The translations under genes were made by a program, and so were the position numbers. 12,702 nucleotides of DNA. Source: Helicobacteraceae bacterium. Its GTDB lineage: Bacteria > Campylobacterota > Campylobacteria > Campylobacterales > Sulfurimonadaceae. Where the stretch lies: contig CANMHZ010000013.1 in assembly GCA_947497635.1 (NCBI GenBank), positions 1 to 12,702 of the forward strand, given 5' to 3'. Each line of letters opens with the position of its first letter. The first letter of the stretch is position 1. This document shows positions 7,283 through 12,702 of the stretch, piece after piece. The notes beneath the pieces were generated by a model. It had not been told where the DNA came from and did not search any database. It saw only the letters and a list, made by a program, of their open reading frames with translations.

Positions 7283-8071
7283 TCAGCTCGCCGCTTGCAA
7301 TGCGCAATATGCCTCTTGGAGAAACTGAAACTTCTCGGTGTATTTATTGACTATTTCAGGGCTTCTGGTTTGAACACGATCAGGATGATACCGCTTAGCA
7401 AGCTGTCGATACCGTTTTTTCAAATCATTTGCTTTTGATCCCATCGGAATTTCAAAAATAGCATGATACCGAATCATTTTATCCAATTCATCATTTTTAA
7501 AACCAAATCCATGAAATTGCCCATAAAGCTTACGCATAAAATCATGATCATAGGTGTAGTTGATCTGATAATGAAGCACTTCACGTCGGTTAAGTGCTTT
7601 TTCTAGCCGTGTTTTACCCGCCATGGTACTCACATCAATATAAAGCTGCGTAGAAGTACTATTGGTGACCAAGGAAGAGAGTTGTTGTTTCAAATAGCGC
7701 ATTACCCACACGTTTTGAGTCAAAAAGGTAACTTTAACCCGATTTGGCCCAAATGCGAACAGCTCAATATCTACTTTTTCTACTTTCTTGTATGGTACTT
7801 CGATGCGTACTGCAGCACTTTTACATTTACGAAGTGATCGACGATAAAACGAACCCGTCAAATCATTCTTTTTAGTATAAACATCACTCAACGTATCGAG
7901 AAAATCTTCTTTTTGTTTCATTAAGCCCTCATTATTCAGCACTAAAACCCCATTATCCAAGAAAAGGGTATTGTGGATATGATGATCAAAAAATTCTTCC
8001 ATCCACGGCTCGTGAAGGGTCGTAGAATCACCTTGAACAAAAATAGCATTATTGAGCAAAACGACTCTCAC
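7283..8071 (-). CDS. DnaJ-like protein with C-terminal J domain
   Basis: This 262-residue protein carries a J domain at its extreme C-terminus (about residues 203-262) with the HPD motif at 229-231 (LAKRYHPDR), preceded by the KANDLKKRYRQLA helix. J domains stimulate the ATPase of Hsp70 (DnaK). The Gly/Phe region, zinc finger and C-terminal substrate domains of true DnaJ are absent, so it is a specialised co-chaperone. The N-terminal 200 residues have no recognised domain. They contain a basic stretch (about 65-100, FYRRSLRKCKSAAVRIEVPYKK) and beta-like segments. Similar proteins with a C-terminal J domain occur in Campylobacter. Translation probably begins at a GTG (8071) with AGGGGG four bases upstream. 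It lies 52 nt after the amidase gene and may share its transcript. Confidence 0.87.
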   Translation of the reverse strand: MRVVLLNNAIFVQGDSTTLHEPWMEEFFDHHIHNTLFLDNGVLVLNNEGLMKQKEDFLDTLSDVYTKKNDLTGSFYRRSLRKCKSAAVRIEVPYKKVEKVDIELFAFGPNRVKVTFLTQNVWVMRYLKQQLSSLVTNSTSTQLYIDVSTMAGKTRLEKALNRREVLHYQINYTYDHDFMRKLYGQFHGFGFKNDELDKMIRYHAIFEIPMGSKANDLKKRYRQLAKRYHPDRVQTRSPEIVNKYTEKFQFLQEAYCALQAAS

Positions 8072-8123
8072 GAAACCCCCTATTATGATAATATTGAAAT
8101 AAATAAAGCAAAAAGAGTTCCAA

Positions 8124-8972
8124 CTATGATTTAACTATTTTTTCATAGCACTCAGGTCGTCGATCACGAACAAGACCCCAATAGTGGCGGTGTTCGCGAA
8201 TAGATACAGGATCAAACTCGCTATAGAGAATCTCCTCTTTGTCACGCGATGCTTCCGCTACTTTTTGCCCCGTATGATCGGTGATAAACGAAGAGCCATA
8301 AAAGGTCAAAGTACAGCTCTCACCGACTTCTTCACCGATACGGTTGGCGGCGATAACGGGGATAATATTCGCAGCACTGTGCCCCATTTGTACCCGTTGC
8401 CAATGCGATGCAGAATCCACCCCGATTTCAGGTTCACTGCCAATAGCGGTAGGATAAAAAATCATATCCGCCCCCATGAGGGTAAGTGAGCGTGCCGTTT
8501 CGGGGAACCACTGATCCCAACAGATACCGACACCGACGTTACCGAACGCGGTTTTCCATACTTTGAACCCTGTATCCCCCAGCTCAAAGTAAAATTTCTC
8601 TTCATACCCCGGACCATCGGGAATATGGGTTTTTCGGTAGTTTTCCATCACGGTACCATCAGAGTCGATCATCACCAGTGAGTTAAAATAACGCTCACCG
8701 TCACGCTCAAAATAACTAATCGGCAACACAACCCCAAGCTCTTTTGCCAACACGCTAAAATGCCCAACGAGGGGATTATTTTGTAGTGGTTGAGCCCATT
8801 CGAAATACTTTTTGTCCATATCTTTACAAAAATAATACCCCTCAAACAGTTCAGGGATCAAAATGATATTGGCTTTGTTACGCGCCGACTCACGCACCAT
8901 AGCTTCCGCTTTTGCAATATTCGCCCGTTTATCCTCACCCATTTGCATCTGTATTGCCGCTACTTTGACCAT
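8124..8972 (-). CDS. aguB: N-carbamoylputrescine amidase (nitrilase superfamily)
   Basis: This 282-residue carbon-nitrogen hydrolase should convert N-carbamoylputrescine to putrescine, CO2 and ammonia, the last step of the agmatine route of polyamine synthesis. The nitrilase triad is complete: Glu41 (PELFEGYYF), Lys114 (YRKTHIPDGPGYEEKFYF) and Cys151 (GICWDQWFPETAR). The motifs around the triad and the substrate-binding segment ASHWQRVQMGHSAAN are those of the AguB/CPA branch rather than of nitrilase or NAD synthetase. Campylobacter is known to make putrescine by this arginine-agmatine-carbamoylputrescine route. The partner genes speA and aguA are not in the window. The ATG at 8972 is preceded by GAGGG and a good -10 box. 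It is divergent from the flagellin gene. Confidence 0.93.
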   Translation of the reverse strand: MVKVAAIQMQMGEDKRANIAKAEAMVRESARNKANIILIPELFEGYYFCKDMDKKYFEWAQPLQNNPLVGHFSVLAKELGVVLPISYFERDGERYFNSLVMIDSDGTVMENYRKTHIPDGPGYEEKFYFELGDTGFKVWKTAFGNVGVGICWDQWFPETARSLTLMGADMIFYPTAIGSEPEIGVDSASHWQRVQMGHSAANIIPVIAANRIGEEVGESCTLTFYGSSFITDHTGQKVAEASRDKEEILYSEFDPVSIREHRHYWGLVRDRRPECYEKIVKS

Positions 8973-9001
8973 TGCACACCCTCATCCAAAACTTTTTTTG
9001 A

Positions 9002-9007
9002 ATTATA
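9002..9007 (-). promoter_or_regulatory. -10 box for the amidase gene
   Basis: A perfect TATAAT lies on the minus strand at 9007-9002, 29 nt before the ATG, with the ribosome site between. No good -35 is seen at 16-18 nt. This fits Campylobacterota sigma70 promoters, which depend mostly on the -10 element. Confidence 0.5.
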
Positions 9008-9027
9008 ACGGAGTGCTTATTAATTCT

Positions 9028-9053
9028 TAAACAACCTAGTGTTATTATATTGG
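9028..9053 (+). promoter_or_regulatory. Possible promoter of the flagellin-like gene
   Basis: The plus strand has TATTAT at 9043-9048, usable as a sigma70 -10. It also has TAAAC (9028-9032) followed 15 nt later by TATTGG, a poor match to a sigma28 (FliA) promoter, which controls many flagellin genes in this phylum. No sigma54 GG-N10-GC pair was found. The choice between them cannot be made by eye. Confidence 0.25.
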
Positions 9054-9082
9054 TAATTAATAGTATCCAACAAGGAGTCTCA

Positions 9083-9823
9083 ATGAAACTCGAACCATCT
9101 TTCAACCCACTGCCACAAATGGGTACAGAAGCGTCCAAACGGGATAAAACACTCGAAAAGATTGGTACAGCAGTAGAGATTAGCATGCAAGACACTGCTT
9201 CTCGCGCTGTTGCTGACACACTACAAAATCAGATTTCCACCATGTCACAAGGGTTGATGAACAATAATGACGGTATTTCAATGATGCAAATTGCAGGTGG
9301 GACATTAAACTCACTAAGTGATCAAACGCAAACGCTCAGTGATTTAAGTGTTCGTTACAACAGTGCATCGCTCAATGATTCCCAAAAGCAAGCCTTGCAA
9401 GGTGAATTTACCAAAACCGTTCAATCCATGCAGCAAAGTATCAGTAGCAGCACTTTTAATGGAAATTCATTGTTTGGAAGTAGCTTCACATTGGGAGATG
9501 GGAGTATATCCACGTCCATTCCAACACTTTCACCCTCTTCGCTGTCGATTACAAATCAAGATTCTCTTACATCCTATCAAGACTCTTTGGCACAAGCAAA
9601 TTCTAATGTTGGCTCAACGACAAATGCCCTCATTGGGTCAACCAATACTCTTTTGAATCAAATTTCAACAACCTCAGCGGCTAAAAGTCAACTAGCCGAT
9701 ACAGATATGGCAAATGCCGTCCAAGATTTTCAACAAAGCAATCTAAAGCTTGATGCAACGCAAATTGCTATGGCGCATCAAAACGCACTACTTCGACAAA
9801 ATATGACACAATTATTGGGATAG
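9083..9823 (+). CDS. flaC: Short FlaC-type flagellin homologue
   Basis: This 246-residue protein has the two conserved helical halves of flagellin and almost no variable central domain. Residues about 22-132 match the N-terminal D1 helices (ISTMSQGLMNNNDGISMMQ, SLNDSQK, STFNGNSLFG). Residues about 172-246 match the C-terminal part (STTSAAKSQLADTDMANAV and ALLRQNMTQLLG). The canonical start of filament flagellins (FRINTN) is missing. Size and layout match Campylobacter jejuni FlaC (about 249 residues), which is exported by the flagellar type III apparatus rather than forming the main filament. There is no cleavable signal peptide, as expected for that route. The ATG at 9083 is chosen for its AAGGAG (9072-9077). 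A TTG at 9050 would add eleven residues ahead of the ribosome site. No other flagellar gene is nearby. Confidence 0.87.
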   Translation: MKLEPSFNPLPQMGTEASKRDKTLEKIGTAVEISMQDTASRAVADTLQNQISTMSQGLMNNNDGISMMQIAGGTLNSLSDQTQTLSDLSVRYNSASLNDSQKQALQGEFTKTVQSMQQSISSSTFNGNSLFGSSFTLGDGSISTSIPTLSPSSLSITNQDSLTSYQDSLAQANSNVGSTTNALIGSTNTLLNQISTTSAAKSQLADTDMANAVQDFQQSNLKLDATQIAMAHQNALLRQNMTQLLG

Positions 9824-9833
9824 ACTATGAGAA

Positions 9834-9857
9834 AGGAGCACTCAAGCTCCTACTTTT
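9834..9857 (+). terminator. Hairpin terminator after the flagellin gene
   Basis: AGGAGC (9834-9839) and GCTCCT (9846-9851) form a 6-bp stem with loop ACTCAA, followed by ACTTTT. It starts 11 nt after the flagellin stop codon. The stem overlaps the stop codon of the convergent small gene (TAG at 9852-9850), so the short gap serves both genes. The T-run is short, so efficiency is uncertain. Confidence 0.6.
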
Positions 9858-10068
9858 GAAGTGTTTCTATGAGCTTTTTAATTTGTTGCTCTTGTGTATA
9901 AATGAAAAAGTTTGTACGAACATACGCTTCGAGAAGTAGTTTAAGGTCGTTGTTTCCACCTACCTCAAAATCTTCCTCTATTTTCGCATTTAAAAAACGA
10001 GAAAAATCCTCTTCAACGTCAATATCATACCGTCTGGTATTGAGAGTAAGAGAGACTTTGACGTTCAC
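9850..10068 (-). CDS. Small 72-residue protein, possibly ZapA-like
   Basis: This is the second gene of a two-gene operon; its GTG start lies 2 nt after the stop of the coiled-coil gene, with AGGG six bases upstream. The protein begins VKVSLTLNTRRYDIDVEED, a strand-turn-strand pattern reminiscent of the N-terminal region of ZapA (a basic pair plus Tyr, then a short strand). Two helices follow (DLKLLLEAYVRTNFFIYTQ and EQQIKKLIETLQ). ZapA is a small dimeric protein that bundles FtsZ at the division site. The similarity was seen by eye only and is short, so the family is a hypothesis. The gene itself looks real from its ribosome site, tight coupling and composition. It ends against the flagellin terminator. 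Confidence 0.75.
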   Translation of the reverse strand: MNVKVSLTLNTRRYDIDVEEDFSRFLNAKIEEDFEVGGNNDLKLLLEAYVRTNFFIYTQEQQIKKLIETLQK

Positions 10069-10070
10069 GA

Positions 10071-10301
10071 TTACCCTAACAAGCTTTCAAGCTTAGAGAC
10101 AACTTCTTCAATTTCAATATCTTTTTCCAACAACTCATCGCCCATTTTGGCAATTTCATCATCTTTATTTTTAAGCACTTCACGAAGACTAGAAAGTTCT
10201 TCTTTAAGTTCTTTTAGCTCGTTTGCCGTAGCAACGTGCTTGTCAACCAACTGAGAGGTAAGGGCAGCTAAACGCTCCATAGGAGTAATATCTGAATTCA
10301 T
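10071..10301 (-). CDS. Small coiled-coil protein (76 residues), possibly ZapB-like
   Basis: The ATG at 10301 has AAGG six bases upstream. From residue 9 onward the protein is almost entirely a coiled coil with heptad-spaced Leu, Ile, Val and Met (RLAALTSQLVDKHV, ELKELKEELSSLREVL, EIAKMGDELLEKDIEIEEVV, KLESLL) and is strongly acidic. It has no signal peptide or membrane segment, so it is cytoplasmic. Size and composition resemble ZapB, a small coiled-coil division protein that works with ZapA, and the next gene has a ZapA-like beginning. Coiled coils are easily confused, so the role is an inference from the pairing. A start at Met8 is possible but has no better ribosome site. Confidence 0.78.
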   Translation of the reverse strand: MNSDITPMERLAALTSQLVDKHVATANELKELKEELSSLREVLKNKDDEIAKMGDELLEKDIEIEEVVSKLESLLG

Positions 10302-10333
10302 GATGAACCTTAGGTATGAATGTATTGGTTATT

Positions 10334-10339
10334 ATTCTA
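10334..10339 (-). promoter_or_regulatory. Extended -10 box for the two small genes
   Basis: The minus strand reads TGTTAGAAT, an extended -10 (TGn plus TAGAAT at 10339-10334), 32 nt before the ATG at 10301. No convincing -35 is present. Confidence 0.45.
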
Positions 10340-10402
10340 ACATAATTTCTTAAAGGGTTGCCTCGTTAAGCCAAAATTTTATACAACTCTTCTCGAAATG
10401 TG

Positions 10403-10975
10403 TTATCTATCCCCTCTATTGTCTCTCCCACCGTGTTCACCTCGGTCACCATGCTTATCATTTTGTCGCTCTTCTCTATGTTCAGGGCGTTCTTTTTTCC
10501 CTTGATAATCTTCATTGATTCGGTTGTAATCTTCTCCCCTACGTCGGCGATCCCTCACCTCATTTGGGCTAATATGATGATAGTCGGAAAGAAAACGGAC
10601 GTTAACAAGATCAACAATTTCAGCATCTCTCAAACGATGATTACGTCCCTCAACCACATAGGCAGAACGAGGATCCAGACCAAGGCGACGAGTAATATCC
10701 CACCAACCCATTCCCCGTGAACGCATATTGATAATAAAATTGGTATCACGATGAGATTGACGCGCCAAATAATAGACCACACTCATTTCATCACGAGGAA
10801 CCGAACGCTCAACGACCATGACTTCTTGTTGTGGTACACCATAATAATTGCCAATAGAGAGACTAAACCCATTAATCCCTTGATCCGACCCCGAAACCCC
10901 TACGTTAAAGTTCGCTGCCCCAAGAACTCCGCCTAAGCATGCCACTATTGCTGTAATAGATAGAATCTGTTTCAT
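10403..10975 (-). CDS. Exported protein with charged, RG/HGD-rich C-terminal tail
   Basis: This 190-residue protein has a clear signal peptide (MKQILSITAIVACLGGVLGA, cleavage near residue 20), so it enters the periplasm or is secreted. The mature N-terminal part is Gly/Ser-rich. Residues about 50-125 form a compact conserved-looking segment (PRDEMSVVYYLARQSHRD, MGWWDITRRLGLDPRSAYV). The last 50 residues are low complexity, dominated by Arg, Glu, Asp, His and Gly (RRRRGEDYNR, KHGDRGEHGGRDNRGDR), and are likely disordered. The ATG at 10975 follows AAAGGAG at normal spacing. No enzyme motif is recognised. The His/Asp/Glu-rich tail could bind metal or polyanions, but this is speculation. The gap to the next gene downstream (101 nt) contains that gene's own promoter candidate, so it is probably monocistronic. 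Confidence 0.85.
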   Translation of the reverse strand: MKQILSITAIVACLGGVLGAANFNVGVSGSDQGINGFSLSIGNYYGVPQQEVMVVERSVPRDEMSVVYYLARQSHRDTNFIINMRSRGMGWWDITRRLGLDPRSAYVVEGRNHRLRDAEIVDLVNVRFLSDYHHISPNEVRDRRRRGEDYNRINEDYQGKKERPEHREERQNDKHGDRGEHGGRDNRGDR

Positions 10976-10997
10976 CTGTCACTCCTTTGTTTGTACT

Positions 10998-11006
10998 ATT
11001 GTAGCA
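10998..11006 (-). promoter_or_regulatory. Extended -10 box for the exported protein gene
   Basis: The minus strand reads TGCTACAAT, an extended -10 (TGn plus TACAAT, hexamer at 11003-10998), 22 nt before the ATG at 10975. The -35 region is not distinct. Confidence 0.45.
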
Positions 11007-11081
11007 GTTTCTTGTATATCCAATAGGCAAAAAATTAGCAGTAGAATAAATTTATATATTCAGCCTTTTAAGTATAAGTCG

Positions 11082-11089
11082 TATATTAT
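11082..11089 (+). promoter_or_regulatory. Possible -10 region of the lysine-rich small protein gene
   Basis: TATATTAT lies about 46 nt before the ATG at 11135 in an AT-rich stretch (11036-11110). The sequence has several overlapping -10-like hexamers and no clear -35, so the position is approximate. Confidence 0.3.
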
Positions 11090-11134
11090 GTGTGAACAAT
11101 TATATGATTACAAAATCCAAACAAAGGGGATACT

Positions 11135-11230
11135 ATGGCAAAAGGTCAAGATTCAAAAAAAGCAGTTAAAAAAACACCGACAAAAACGTTAAAAGAAAAA
11201 CGCAATGACAAAAATGCGAAAAAAAGTTAG
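11135..11230 (+). CDS. Lysine-rich small protein (31 residues)
   Basis: This short gene begins with ATG at 11135, has AAAGGGG a few bases upstream and ends with TAG. The product begins MAKGQDSKKAVKKTPTKT and continues with LKEKR and NAKK motifs. Thirteen of 31 residues are Lys or Arg, with almost no hydrophobic residues, so it should be unfolded and strongly basic. Tiny MAKG-type lysine-rich proteins of this style are found as unnamed hypotheticals in many bacteria; that is recollection rather than a search result. Its charge suggests contact with nucleic acid or ribosomes, but no function is known to me. It is isolated, with an exported-protein gene diverging upstream and the broken ATPase downstream. 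Confidence 0.75.
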   Translation: MAKGQDSKKAVKKTPTKTLKEKRNDKNAKKS

Positions 11231-11266
11231 CGTAAAGAGCAGTTTAATCAAAGGTTAGAAGATGAT

Positions 11267-11291
11267 GATTGCAAACGCTGTGCTTGCAATC
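11267..11291. repeat. Perfect 8-bp inverted repeat, possible terminator stem
   Basis: GATTGCAA (11267-11274) and TTGCAATC (11284-11291) are perfect complements around a 9-nt loop, 36 nt after the small protein's stop codon. The hairpin is followed by CCCCTTCG and not by a T-run, so it is not a standard intrinsic terminator. It could instead protect the 3' end of the small mRNA or be a protein-binding palindrome. Confidence 0.55.
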
Positions 11292-11388
11292 CCCCTTCGA
11301 CTGATCGGTTTAGCTTTTAAAAATTCATCTGTGCATTCCCCTCCATCGTCGGTTCTTGTATCCCCTTTTTAAAGACATTTAGTGATGA

Positions 11389-12462
11389 AAGCAAGATGGG
11401 GCACTTCGGCTTTATGCTAAAGAAAATCCAAAAGGTTTTTTGAGAAATCTTGAACTCCCTATTTGTCTTGATGAGATACAAAAAGTACCAACACTGCTTG
11501 AGTATATAAAGATTCAGATTGATGCAAATAGAAAGAATGGAAATTTTTTACTCACAGGAAGTTCAAATGTCCTCGACCACAAAGAGAGCAAAGATACGTT
11601 AGCTGGAAGACTTTGTGAATTACGGCTACATCCTTTAAGCTCAAAAGAAAAAAATAACAAACCAAATGAAAATATCATAGAAAAGCTACTAAAGAGAGAT
11701 TTTAAATTAGCTAAAAAAGATTATAGTGATGAAGTGATACATCATATACTTGATGGCGGATACCCTGAGATTTTAGAACTTGAAGGGTTATCAAAAGAGT
11801 TATGGTTTAAATCTTATATCGCCACATACATAGAGCGAGATGCAAGGGATCTTGCAGATATAAGAGATATCGATAGTTTTATAAAGTTTGTCAATATTCT
11901 TGCTTCCAGAAGTGGCACGATACTCAATAAATCAAGCCTCAGTAACGATATAGGGATAAAAGATATCACAACAGATAACTACCTCTCTATCATAAGTCGT
12001 ATCTATCAGGCGACACTTCTCAAACCATATTTTGTAAATATCGGCAAACAATTTGTAAAATCTCCAAAAGTGTTTTTCAACGATACTGGGGTTCTTTGCT
12101 CGTTACTTAGAATTAACAAAAAAGAGCAACTTCTAAGCTCCCCCTATAGTGGGCAAATTTTTGAGACGTATGTATTTTGTGAACTTCAAAAACATCTCTC
12201 CTATTTGCAAAAATCCGCCCAAATATTTCACTACAGAACCAATGATAAAAAAGAGATAGATTTCATCATCGAGGTTGATAATGAACTACTAGTACTTGAA
12301 GTCAAACAAAGTAGCAGTGTCACAAAAGATGACTTTAAACACATCATAGACCTGCAAAATAGATATGACAAAAAGTGTCTTGGAGTGGTGTTTTATAATG
12401 GTGATATGGTGGTGGAATTTAGTGATGATTTGGTTGCGATTCCATTTGGGATATTTTTGTGA
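11389..12462 (+). pseudogene. AAA+ ATPase with DUF4143 domain, 5'-truncated
   Basis: The reading frame encodes the COG1373-type ATPase family (AAA domain plus C-terminal DUF4143) but lacks its beginning. Counting from a TTG at 11440, Walker B is residues 7-13 (PICLDEIQKVP) and sensor 1 is LLTGSSN (37-43). The LAGR motif is near 54. The DUF4143 region runs from about 125, with ATYIERDARDL at 128-138. A nuclease-like motif has Asp274 (EIDFII), Glu287 and Lys289 (LEVK). Family-like sequence continues upstream of that TTG (GALRLYAKENPKGFL) to about 11395. There the frame meets three consecutive stops (TAG TGA TGA, 11380-11388). The 60-80 residues with the Walker A/GKT loop are absent in every frame I read, so ATP binding should be lost. 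A short product from the TTG (AAGG nearby) is possible, but the gene is most likely decayed. Confidence 0.8.
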
Positions 12463-12567
12463 GCAGTTTCAATCTTATTCACCACCATCAGTCGTGACAG
12501 TCCCTTTCTCATAAAGTGCCACGTCGTTACACTTGATTATCATCATATCGTTTTACCCTTTTTCAAG

Positions 12568-12573
12568 TACAAT
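12568..12573 (+). promoter_or_regulatory. Possible -10 box of the Rpn-family gene
   Basis: TACAAT at 12568-12573 lies 22 nt before the ATG at 12596 in the gap after the broken ATPase. No clear -35 is seen. The rest of 12463-12595 shows no recognisable gene or strong hairpin. Confidence 0.35.
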
Positions 12574-12595
12574 AACAACACTAAAAGGATTCCAA

Positions 12596-12702
12596 ATGCA
12601 ATTCGTCGACCCAAAAAATGATTTAGCGTTTAAAAAGATATTTGGTGATGAACATAAAAAAGAGATTTTGATCTCGTTGCTCAATGCCGTACTCGATTTT
12701 AC
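12596..12702 (+). CDS. Rpn/PD-(D/E)XK nuclease-family putative transposase (3' partial)
   Basis: Only the first 35 codons are in the window. The ATG at 12596 has AAGGA seven bases upstream. The product starts MQFVDPKNDLAFKKIFGDE and continues EILISLLNAVLDF, the typical beginning of the Rpn (recombination-promoting nuclease) / PD-(D/E)XK 'putative transposase' family. Members contain an N-terminal nuclease-like domain and often occur in multiple divergent copies per genome. Known Rpn proteins stimulate RecA-independent recombination and some act in phage defence. The catalytic residues lie beyond the window, so activity cannot be judged. Confidence 0.85.
   Translation, partial: MQFVDPKNDLAFKKIFGDEHKKEILISLLNAVLDF

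Noticed and set aside
9050..9082. A TTG-initiated N-terminal extension of the flagellin-like gene
   Set aside because: The strong AAGGAG site at 9072-9077 lies inside this extension and points to the ATG at 9083.
12463..12595. A small gene or inverted repeat of an insertion sequence between the broken ATPase and the Rpn-family gene
   Set aside because: No open frame with a ribosome site and no convincing terminal repeat was seen. AGTG/CACT near 12515-12533 is too short to mean anything.
1..12702. CRISPR array, riboswitch or prophage
   Set aside because: No regularly spaced repeats, no recognisable riboswitch core and no phage structural genes were found on either strand.

Overview
The window looks like a chromosomal segment of a free-living Campylobacterota (formerly Epsilonproteobacteria), plausibly near Sulfuricurvum or Sulfurimonas. 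The evidence is moderate-to-low GC, a TlpD-type cytoplasmic chemoreceptor with a zinc-binding CZB domain, a short FlaC-type flagellin, an N-carbamoylputrescine amidase, and small Campylobacterota-style proteins. The genus is an inference.

Layout. Positions 1-883 (+) hold the 3' part of a response regulator whose phospho-acceptor Asp codon straddles the window edge. It faces a TlpD-like soluble chemoreceptor (936-2201, -). From about 8972 down to 2391 lies a long minus-strand run: N-carbamoylputrescine amidase, a protein with a C-terminal J domain, tRNA-Arg(CCT), a membrane fatty acid desaturase, an aldo/keto reductase, a lipoprotein, endonuclease IV and a FadL/OmpP1 porin. The last five are packed with overlaps or short gaps (TAATG overlap, 29-nt overlap, 40 nt, 3 nt) and are probably one operon. 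That operon mixes lipid modification, outer-membrane uptake and DNA repair. Divergent from the amidase is a FlaC-like flagellin (9083-9823, +), ending in a hairpin terminator. It converges on a two-gene minus operon encoding a coiled-coil protein and a small protein with a ZapA-like beginning. Next comes an exported protein with a charged, RG/HGD-rich tail (10403-10975, -).

The right end is accessory in character. After a 31-residue lysine-rich small protein (11135-11230, +) comes a 5'-truncated AAA+/DUF4143 ATPase. It retains Walker B and the nuclease-like C-terminus but has lost the Walker A region. It is followed by the start of an Rpn/PD-(D/E)XK-type putative transposase that runs off the window.

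No CRISPR array, complete insertion sequence, prophage or obvious new defence system is visible. The most rewarding points are the ZapA/ZapB-like small-gene pair, the desaturase-to-FadL operon, an 11-bp head-to-tail repeat over the chemoreceptor promoter, the small lysine-rich protein, and the decayed ATPase junction.
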